From assembly GCA_945883495.1 (NCBI GenBank), contig CAMCXS010000009.1, positions 35,238 to 99,237 on the forward strand: a stretch of DNA of 64,000 nucleotides, written 5' to 3'. Under the pieces are notes generated by a model. The model worked only from the letters and a program-made list of their open reading frames with translations. It was not told where the DNA came from and made no database searches. The stretch comes from Akkermansia muciniphila (lineage in GTDB: Bacteria > Verrucomicrobiota > Verrucomicrobiia > Verrucomicrobiales > DEV007). Shown here piece by piece: positions 7,578 to 13,855 of this stretch. Position numbers and translations under genes: made by a program. Within the stretch, counting starts at the first letter, position 1. The number at the start of each line of letters is the position of its first letter.

Positions 7578-10493
7578 ATGAAGTCCGCCGCGACACCGTC
7601 CGAGCCCAAACCGGTCGCCCGCTACTATCCGGACGCGAGCACCTGGGAGGATTGGAAAGCCGTTTCCAGCGCCGCTCGGCACGGAGTCACCACCTTGACG
7701 ATCGGCAAACTGCATAAGGAATGGGAAAACTTCGGCGCCTTGCCGTCCCTGAACGATCATTTCCAGGATCTCCGCCATCTCCATCTCTGGGGTCTCCAAG
7801 GCCTGACCCAACTGCCGGTCCTGCCCAAGGATTTGCTGACGCTTGACATCCAGAACTGTCCGGACCTCAAGACCCTACCGGAACTCCCCGGCGGTTTGCG
7901 TTTCCTGGTCCTCCACAACCTGCCCGCCCTGACCGGCGGGCCCAATCCCGGTCCGTTGGAGGCCATGGAGGAAATTTCCGTGACGAACTGCCCGGAGCTG
8001 GAGGACGGCTGGCTCTACAATCTGACGCATCGCGCGGCTCATGTCCGCAAGATCAACCTTTCCGGTTGCGCACGCTTGACCAAAATCTGGCAGTGGTCCG
8101 ATCAACTCGTCGATCTCCGCCTCTCGGGGTGTCCTGAGCTGGACGCCACCTTCCCGGAAAAGGCCTGGCCTGCCACCCTCTACCGGCTCCACCTGCGCGG
8201 CGCGGTGAAGCTCTCTTCCTTTCCAGTCCCGCTCTCCACAGTGGATGATCTCGACCTGGGCGGAATGACCGCCTTGCGGGATCTGCCCGCCATGAAACAC
8301 TGGCCGAGAACCCTACACCTCTACGGTTCTGCGATCCAGGTCCCCGTCCGCTCCGAACATGGCTCCGAGCCGGATGCAAATGTCTCCGAGGATGCCCAGG
8401 GCTACTTTGAAGACATCAAGGAGACGGGTCCCGGCCGGGTGGCGCGCTGCAAGATCCTCATTCTGGGCAATGGCCGAGCGGGGAAGACGGTCCTGAGGAG
8501 GGCACTTTTGGGGAACAAAGTGATAAAGGACAAGGAACCCGACACGACCCACGGAGTCGAGTTCGAGCCGTGGACCGGATTTCTGCCCAATGCAAAGATT
8601 CTAAGGGAACCTAATCCGCCCAAACCGCATGTCCACCTCTGGGACTTCGGCGGTCAAGAATTGTATCACAACACCCACCGGCTTTTCGTCAGCACCGGAA
8701 GCGTATTCATCCTGGTCTGGAATCCCAAGCAGGACGGAAAGCTGGTCAACGAGGACGGTGAAACCCTCCGGCCGTTGGCCTATTGGATCGATTTCATCAC
8801 GCGCACTTCGGATTTCGCGCACCCGAGGATTTTCCTGGTCTGCGCAGCGCACGCCGACAAGCGCGATGATCTCGAAGCCCGCTGGCGCGCCCAGGCCGGC
8901 GAACACGTGAGACGCGTCGAGAAATGTTACTACATCGATTCCATGGCCCCCGATGGGCATGACGGTGATTTGTCTCTCTTGATTGAGGATCTCCGGACCG
9001 AAACCGGAAAGGTCATCGATGACCAAGGCACGAAGGTGCCCGCCTACTGGGAGATCGGCCTGGAGATGGTCGAGGGATGGGTGAAACAGATCCAAGCTGG
9101 CACAGGTCGCGATCTCCAACATCTGACCAAGGCGAAGTTCCAACAGCACTTGGAACAGCAGATCGACAAGCAGAAGCGGCGCTTTCCGGAGCTAAAGAAG
9201 AAATGGCGGAAAAGCTTCCTGTTAACCCCCAAGCGGATCGAGCGGACCTTGCGCTTTCTCACGCACAGCGGCTGGGCTTACTTCAACTCCCGGTACCTCG
9301 GGGATTCGGTGATCATCGGCCAACGCTGGGCGCTCGACGGGATTTACACGCTGCTGCAACGCACCGGTCCGGTGTTTGAATACCTGAAAACCACCGAGGG
9401 CCGCATCCGTCTCTCCGCCTTGGCGAAACTGGATGCGTGGGATGACGCGCAGAAGATCAACTATACGAAACCGGAACAGGAGCTACTGCTCCAGTACGCC
9501 GAGGCCTGTCAATTGGTCTTCCCCATCCGCGATGCCAAGGAATCGTATTGGGGAGAGAAGGTCTACGCCGTCTTTGAACGCCTGCCCGAAGACGGGCTGG
9601 CCTGGGCGCTAGGCAGCGCGGTGCCGGTGCTGCCGATTCGCCCGGATCATCTCTATCGCCATCATTGGCAACGCTTCCTGGCTGCGGTCGGGGAGCAGTA
9701 TGGCGTCACCGCGGATTACGCGCAAAACGCGTTCCGGGTCACCACGGAAGACGGCCATCAGATTTACGTTGGCTTCCACCTGGAAGAGTCCGGATATCGC
9801 GGCGGGATCGATCTCCAGGTCGCCGGGCCCAGAGCAGACGAGATAAAAGCCGGGTTCAAAGACGTCATCGAGAAGACCGTCCAAGGCCACGGTGAGATCC
9901 ACCTGACCGGGGCCGCAAAAGGAAAGAACGTGCCGAAAGTCTTCATTTCCTATGCACGGAACTCGGTACACGAGACGGATCCCGAGTGGTCCAAAACAAT
10001 GGATCACATGGCACCAGTGCTCTGCTTGGACCGGTTGCTGAGTCCGCGGACGGACGAATTCAGGCTGTTGCTGGATCAAAACGAGATTCCCGACGGCGGA
10101 TCCATCCCGCGCTTCATGATTGAAATCGGTCACGCGGACCGCATTATCGGCGTGTTCAGCTCCCGGTACTTCACCCGCCCCAATTGCATGTGGGAGCTGA
10201 CGAAGATCGTCGAGAGCTGCGGGGGGAACATGGATCAATTCGCGAAACTGGTGATTCAGGTGCGCCACCTCTACAAAAAGGTCGATCCGAAAAGCGATTG
10301 GATCCATCGCGACAAGATCGAGAGCTACATCCACGACGGTAACTTGGAAGCTGTCCAGACCCAGTTTCCCGCACTGTCCCATAAGGTGCAGTCGTGGATG
10401 GAGAAACATCTCGGGATCGTATGGGATGAGACCAAAGAAGCCGAATTTGAAGCGCGGATCCTGAAGATGCTGAAGGATGGGGCATTGAAGTAG
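7578..10493 (+). CDS. LRR-Roc/COR-TIR protein (bacterial Roco with TIR effector domain)
   Basis: A 971-residue multidomain protein and the centre of the cassette. Residues ~50-265 are leucine-rich repeats (repeated LHLWGL, LDIQNCPDL, LRLSGCPEL units). Residues ~285-480 are a Roc/Ras-like GTPase: P-loop GNGRAGKT (297-304), switch region DTTHGVEFEPW, G3 DFGGQE (356-361) and a G4-like HADK (425-428). Residues ~490-780 resemble the COR dimerisation region. Residues ~786-907 are a TIR domain: PKVFISYA, LLLDQNEIPDGGSIPRFM, ADRIIGVFSSRYFTRPNCMW, then ELTKI. The Glu of MWEL (about 873) is at the position used by NAD-cleaving TIRs. LRR plus Roc implies ligand-gated GTPase switching of the TIR. The ATG at 7578 is preferred; an open frame reaches a TTG at 7494. 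An FGE-like gene lies on each side. Confidence 0.9.
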   Translation: MKSAATPSEPKPVARYYPDASTWEDWKAVSSAARHGVTTLTIGKLHKEWENFGALPSLNDHFQDLRHLHLWGLQGLTQLPVLPKDLLTLDIQNCPDLKTLPELPGGLRFLVLHNLPALTGGPNPGPLEAMEEISVTNCPELEDGWLYNLTHRAAHVRKINLSGCARLTKIWQWSDQLVDLRLSGCPELDATFPEKAWPATLYRLHLRGAVKLSSFPVPLSTVDDLDLGGMTALRDLPAMKHWPRTLHLYGSAIQVPVRSEHGSEPDANVSEDAQGYFEDIKETGPGRVARCKILILGNGRAGKTVLRRALLGNKVIKDKEPDTTHGVEFEPWTGFLPNAKILREPNPPKPHVHLWDFGGQELYHNTHRLFVSTGSVFILVWNPKQDGKLVNEDGETLRPLAYWIDFITRTSDFAHPRIFLVCAAHADKRDDLEARWRAQAGEHVRRVEKCYYIDSMAPDGHDGDLSLLIEDLRTETGKVIDDQGTKVPAYWEIGLEMVEGWVKQIQAGTGRDLQHLTKAKFQQHLEQQIDKQKRRFPELKKKWRKSFLLTPKRIERTLRFLTHSGWAYFNSRYLGDSVIIGQRWALDGIYTLLQRTGPVFEYLKTTEGRIRLSALAKLDAWDDAQKINYTKPEQELLLQYAEACQLVFPIRDAKESYWGEKVYAVFERLPEDGLAWALGSAVPVLPIRPDHLYRHHWQRFLAAVGEQYGVTADYAQNAFRVTTEDGHQIYVGFHLEESGYRGGIDLQVAGPRADEIKAGFKDVIEKTVQGHGEIHLTGAAKGKNVPKVFISYARNSVHETDPEWSKTMDHMAPVLCLDRLLSPRTDEFRLLLDQNEIPDGGSIPRFMIEIGHADRIIGVFSSRYFTRPNCMWELTKIVESCGGNMDQFAKLVIQVRHLYKKVDPKSDWIHRDKIESYIHDGNLEAVQTQFPALSHKVQSWMEKHLGIVWDETKEAEFEARILKMLKDGALK

Positions 10494-10640
10494 CCATGGG
10501 CATCCGGATAGTAATAGACCCAGCGATCCTCCTGCGAGTGGGCTACATCACCGGATCAAGAAAATGAGGTACGGTCTTCGGGATGGCCCATCTGACAAAT
10601 TACGCTGGCGGTTGGGAGACTATCCGGCTATCCATTCACC

Positions 10641-11438
10641 ATGGACAATCGGTGTCTACGCAACCAGAAGCCATGGACCCTCATTCCTGAGGGGGGCTCC
10701 CGAGGTCGGGGGAAGGTTAAAATGACCTTCCGGCACATTCCCGCCACTGGAGAGCCAGGGTTTCGCATGGGTTTCCTGGGCAACGGCTATGAGCAGCCTC
10801 CGCACCGCGTCGTGCTGACGGACGATTATTGGCTCTTGGAAACTCCCGTAACCCAGAGGCAATACGCCTGCTGGAAGCCGGACCACCGGAACCATTTCCC
10901 GAACCGCCACGAGAATCCCGCGGAGAGCCTCTCCTGGAAAGATGCGATGGCCTTTTGCGATTGGCTTACAACGTGCTATCAAGGCAGGTTCCCGCGCGGG
11001 TTTGTCCGGGCCGGTCTTCCTACTGAGGCGCAGTGGGAATGGGCTTGCAGAGCCGGCACTCAGACGGATTATTGGAGCGGAACCGGGACGGGGGCACTCG
11101 ATGCCGTGGGCTGGTACGAGGAGCGGCTTCCAGCGGAAGAGGTCGATACCCGACCGGTCCGGTCCAAGGGGCTGGAGGCGGCCAACGGATTTGGTTTATG
11201 GGACCTCCATGGCAATGTCTTCGAGTGGTGCCTGGACTCTTGGGATTCGGAGGCCTATTCGCACCGGATCGACGGTGTGCTGGATCCGCTTGTCGACGAA
11301 GCGGTGGGGAACCGGGTCGCAAGAGGCGGATCCTGGGCTGCGTCGGCGGCGGGCTGCCGCGCAAGTTACCGGTATCACTGGACCGCAACGGACGGGAGCC
11401 GTGAGATTGGCTTTCGGGTCTGCCTACGACGCAATTAG
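10641..11438 (+). CDS. FGE-sulfatase-like (SUMF1) domain protein, copy 2
   Basis: A 265-residue paralogue of the protein at 6624-7460. They share FRHIPATG, TPVTQ, CWKP, GTGALDAVGWY, LHGNVFEWCLDSWDSEAY and the GFRVCL ending, and they align from the first residues. As in copy 1, only the second active-site Cys is present (AGCRASYR) and Ala sits five residues earlier, so it is probably not a sulfatase-activating oxidase. It starts 147 bases after the TIR gene stop on the same strand. Its likely job is accessory to that protein, for example ligand binding or adaptor function in an immunity cassette, by analogy with FGE-like domains in other bacterial conflict loci. Confidence 0.85.
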   Translation: MDNRCLRNQKPWTLIPEGGSRGRGKVKMTFRHIPATGEPGFRMGFLGNGYEQPPHRVVLTDDYWLLETPVTQRQYACWKPDHRNHFPNRHENPAESLSWKDAMAFCDWLTTCYQGRFPRGFVRAGLPTEAQWEWACRAGTQTDYWSGTGTGALDAVGWYEERLPAEEVDTRPVRSKGLEAANGFGLWDLHGNVFEWCLDSWDSEAYSHRIDGVLDPLVDEAVGNRVARGGSWAASAAGCRASYRYHWTATDGSREIGFRVCLRRN

Positions 11439-11499
11439 CTGAAGAAGGAGACGAGCAGTAACGAACCCTTGACGGAAACTAGATCCTCTCCAGGATGAC

Positions 11500-11529
11500 A
11501 CTCCACCTGGGTGAAGCGCCGGGTGGAGT
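11500..11529 (+). terminator. Hairpin after the second FGE-like gene
   Basis: ACTCCACC (11500-11507) pairs with GGTGGAGT (11522-11529) across a 14-base loop. A short TTGT follows. It lies between the FGE-like gene and the small two-gene unit and would separate the two transcripts. A smaller hairpin (ATCCT/AGGAT) lies just upstream, at 11483-11496. Confidence 0.4.
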
Positions 11530-11582
11530 TTGTACGATTGTCAGGCTGATAATTTGACATGTTTGACTATTTGGAGGATTCA

Positions 11583-12131
11583 ATGACAGAGGATACCTTT
11601 ATGGCGGTAGCGATGATCGAGCCATCCCCGATGGGCCTGAATCCCGGTGAACCTGGAACGGTGTTCGTTGTCTGCGGCCGGGGTGAAGACCAAGGGCTCT
11701 ACGGAGGGCACAGGTGGTTCACGCTGATCTCCCAATGGGAGTTTGAGTGGCCAGATGAGAAGGGGAGCGTTTCAATCAATGATCTCAAGGTATGCAACGA
11801 AACCGGCAAGGTGATACCATTTGAGAAGGCACCTCAGTTACTTGCGCAGGGCTTTGGGCGTCGGTCGACTCATTGGAGGTATCCTTTGGATTTAACCCAT
11901 TGCAGCAATAGCCTGAGGAATCCGGAACTCTCCGATGTTGCCACCATTTCAGATCCCGCGGGCAATCGTCTGCAAGTCAACGCTCCCGTAACCTGGGCCG
12001 TGCGGGCATCGACTAGGCTGGCGCCGGATGGTTCACCTTTTGAAGATCTGTGTGACAAAATCGTCAAAATAGAAGAGTTGACGCCAAGGTTGAGCGTGAC
12101 TGTGCCGAGCAAGCTCAGCGGAGGTTTGTAA
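11583..12131 (+). CDS. Unknown 182-residue protein upstream of the S9 fusion gene
   Basis: I do not recognise this protein. The ATG at 11583 is chosen over an in-frame ATG at 11559 because GGAGG (11573-11577) lies five bases upstream of it. There are no signal peptide or membrane segments, so it should be cytosolic. It is rich in beta-type stretches (VFVVCGRGEDQGLYGG, WFTLISQWEFEWPDEKG) with three scattered Cys. Its stop lies four bases before the start of the S9 fusion gene, so the two are almost certainly co-transcribed and translationally coupled, and the products may interact. Base composition here is somewhat less GC-rich than in the housekeeping genes. Confidence 0.7.
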   Translation: MTEDTFMAVAMIEPSPMGLNPGEPGTVFVVCGRGEDQGLYGGHRWFTLISQWEFEWPDEKGSVSINDLKVCNETGKVIPFEKAPQLLAQGFGRRSTHWRYPLDLTHCSNSLRNPELSDVATISDPAGNRLQVNAPVTWAVRASTRLAPDGSPFEDLCDKIVKIEELTPRLSVTVPSKLSGGL

Positions 12132-12135
12132 TACC

Positions 12136-13002
12136 ATGAACTTTCTTTTCGAGACCATTGTGAACGAGGTGAATGAAGCCACGTCTTACGAGGCATCGAG
12201 CAAAGATCTCGACGCGCATGTCCATGTCCTGGCACCGGATGGGGATATTCTGGTGAGCCGGGTTCGCAAACATGACCGCGAACTGTTGCGTGAAGTCGGC
12301 CTCATCGCCCTAACTCCGGAAACAGTTTTCCGAGTCGAGGATGAACCACATGGCCAAGCGTCTTTGATTTTGAGGTTGGAAACAGACCGCGGCATCAACT
12401 TTGGTCGAGTTGATCCGGACGAGTCGGACGTCGCTAAAGAGTGGTGTGAAAAAGTAAACGCATTTCTTAAAAAAAAACTCCCGGCGCCGCAGGTAGTTAA
12501 CAAAGCTAGGTTAGCTACTGCCGTATCGAATTCGCATCCTCAACCATCGGGAAAGGATCGGAAACAGCTCAACGGTCACCGCGGCCAGCAACAACGCTCG
12601 TTGGGTTTGCCCTCTCCCGTGGTCTATAAGGCTAGGGGTGGTCGAAAAAAAGCCGTGGCTAGCGTACGATTGATCTCTGGCTTTGGTCAAAACATGGTGA
12701 ATGGTAGGGATTTGGACGATTACTTCCCCACCTTCTCACTTCAGAGCCGAGTGCTGCGAGTGCTGCGGGAAGCCAACCGACTCCACACGTTTTACGTCAA
12801 AATCAAAGTCCACGGAGGAGGGATCAGCGGTCAAGCCGATGCCACCATTATGGGGATCGCCCGTGCTCTTGAGCAATTGGATCCCGCCATCCGCTCCGCG
12901 ATTAAGTCGCACGGTTGGCTACGTCGGGATCCGCGAGCGAAGGAACGAAAGAAGTCTGGCCAACCCGGAGCCCGCAAGAAATTCCAGTTCTCGAAGCGCT
13001 GA
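12136..13002 (+). CDS. Ribosomal protein S9 domain fused to an unknown N-terminal domain
   Basis: Residues ~163-288 are an S9 (uS9) protein: GGRKKAVASVRL in place of the usual GRRK start, GRDLDDYF, KVHGGGISGQADATIMGIAR, RRDPRAKERKK, and the hallmark C-terminal FSKR tail that reaches the P-site tRNA in the 30S subunit. Normal S9 is about 130 residues. Here it is preceded by an acidic N-terminal domain of ~117 residues (from MNFLFETIVNEVNEA) that I do not recognise, and by a Pro/Gln/Ser-rich linker (~118-162). The locus lacks rplM, the usual partner of rpsI, so this is probably not the housekeeping copy. A Shine-Dalgarno GGAGG (12120-12124) precedes the ATG by 11 bases. A run of nine A at the end of the N-terminal domain could allow slippage. 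A stress- or immunity-linked ribosome modifier is my inference. Confidence 0.85.
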   Translation: MNFLFETIVNEVNEATSYEASSKDLDAHVHVLAPDGDILVSRVRKHDRELLREVGLIALTPETVFRVEDEPHGQASLILRLETDRGINFGRVDPDESDVAKEWCEKVNAFLKKKLPAPQVVNKARLATAVSNSHPQPSGKDRKQLNGHRGQQQRSLGLPSPVVYKARGGRKKAVASVRLISGFGQNMVNGRDLDDYFPTFSLQSRVLRVLREANRLHTFYVKIKVHGGGISGQADATIMGIARALEQLDPAIRSAIKSHGWLRRDPRAKERKKSGQPGARKKFQFSKR

Positions 13003-13225
13003 AAACAGTTTGGCTTGAGTTCTTGCGCGTGCCAGCGTCAACTTCTGCTCCTCGCACCGAGGCGATTTCAGGGGCTGTTACCTCGCCCTCGACAATGCGC
13101 TAGACGACTCGCCTAAACGTTTTTTGTCCGGAATCTCCCTCAAGGTCAGTTGATAGGCCGGTAGCTACTCGTTCTACAGTCGCGCGATTAGCCCGAGCGT
13201 TTCCACCACGCCCCGCGCGAGTTGC
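13003..13225. other. Intergenic tail after the S9 fusion gene
   Basis: No gene is supported on the plus strand. A weak hairpin (GGCGA/TCGCC around 13062-13092) and a T6 run near 13122 could end transcription. On the minus strand the open frame of the minisatellite continues to a TAG at 13174-13176, with the plausible ending GIIAQLARGVVETLGLIARL. Confidence 0.35.
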
Positions 13226-13532
13226 GCGATGATGCCGGTCGGCTTTGCGGCGACGCCGGTGGGCTGTGCGGTGATGCCGGTGGGCTGCGCAGTGGCGCCG
13301 GTCGGCTTCGCGGTGACGCCGGTTGGCTTCGCGGTGACGCCGGTCGGCTGCGCGGTGACGCCGGTGGGCTTCGCGGTGACGCCGGTGGGCTTCGCGGTGA
13401 CGCCGGTCGGCTTCGCGGTGACGCCGGTCGGCTTCGCGGTGACGCCGGTGGGCTTTGCGGTGGCGCCGGTTGGCTTTGCGGTGGCGCCGGTGGGCTTTGC
13501 GGTGATGCCGGTGGGCTTTGCGGTGACGCCGG
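13226..13532 (+). repeat. 21-bp minisatellite, 14 full units
   Basis: Tandem units of GCGGTGACGCCGGTSGGCTTY run without spacers: 14 full copies from 13226, plus 13 bases. Because 21 is a multiple of three and no unit holds a stop, several frames are open. The plus frame gives AVTPVGF repeats; one minus frame gives GVTAKPT repeats and then a non-repeat C-terminus ending at 13174. Most unit-to-unit changes are synonymous or mild in both frames, so coding strand cannot be decided. The minus frame lacks an ATG or GTG start. Copy number is likely to vary between strains. Confidence 0.9.
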
Positions 13533-13542
13533 AGTCAGATGG

Positions 13543-13570
13543 CAGTTAGCAGTTAGCAGTTAGCAGTTAG
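13543..13570 (+). repeat. 7-bp microsatellite, four units
   Basis: CAGTTAG is repeated four times directly after the 21-bp minisatellite. Its TAG/TAA content closes all the open frames coming from the minisatellite on the right side. Probably slippage-generated. Confidence 0.85.
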
Positions 13571-13640
13571 CATTGCTCCAGCGCAAGATGGCGACCGGCG
13601 TTCACGGGGGGATGGCCCTTCGGAAGGCGGATGAGTGAGG

Positions 13641-13671
13641 TTCACCACGGAGGACACAGGGAGCACCGAGG
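13641..13671 (+). repeat. 31-bp dispersed repeat, right copy
   Basis: TTCACCAC-n-GAGGACAC-n-GGGAGCAC-n-GAGG on the plus strand, the inverted partner of 2654-2684. The rest of the space up to 13855 holds no gene I can support and is low in protein character on both strands. Confidence 0.7.
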
Positions 13672-13855
13672 AGGGCTGTTTGGGGACCGACGACGCCGGG
13701 TGCACCACAGCACTCCAGTGTTGCCCGCTACCGCAGGCTCCCCGAGTTACCCTTCGGCACTCAGGTTTGCCGCTTCCGCGGCGGGTGGTCCAGTGCGCCA
13801 GCGCATTGCGAGACGGAAACCGGCGGCCACGGAGGATCCGCCCTCCGGAAGGTAG

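Noticed and set aside
2898..10493. A CBASS, Pycsar or Thoeris system built on the patatin or TIR gene
   Set aside because: There is no CD-NTase, cyclase or ThsA-like gene nearby. The CYTH-like fragment is broken and is not such an enzyme.
6624..11438. FGE-like genes as targets of a diversity-generating retroelement
   Set aside because: No reverse transcriptase, template repeat or adenine-biased variable stretch is visible near either gene.
13226..13532. Possible CRISPR array
   Set aside because: The 21-bp units are contiguous, with no spacers, and there are no cas genes in the window.
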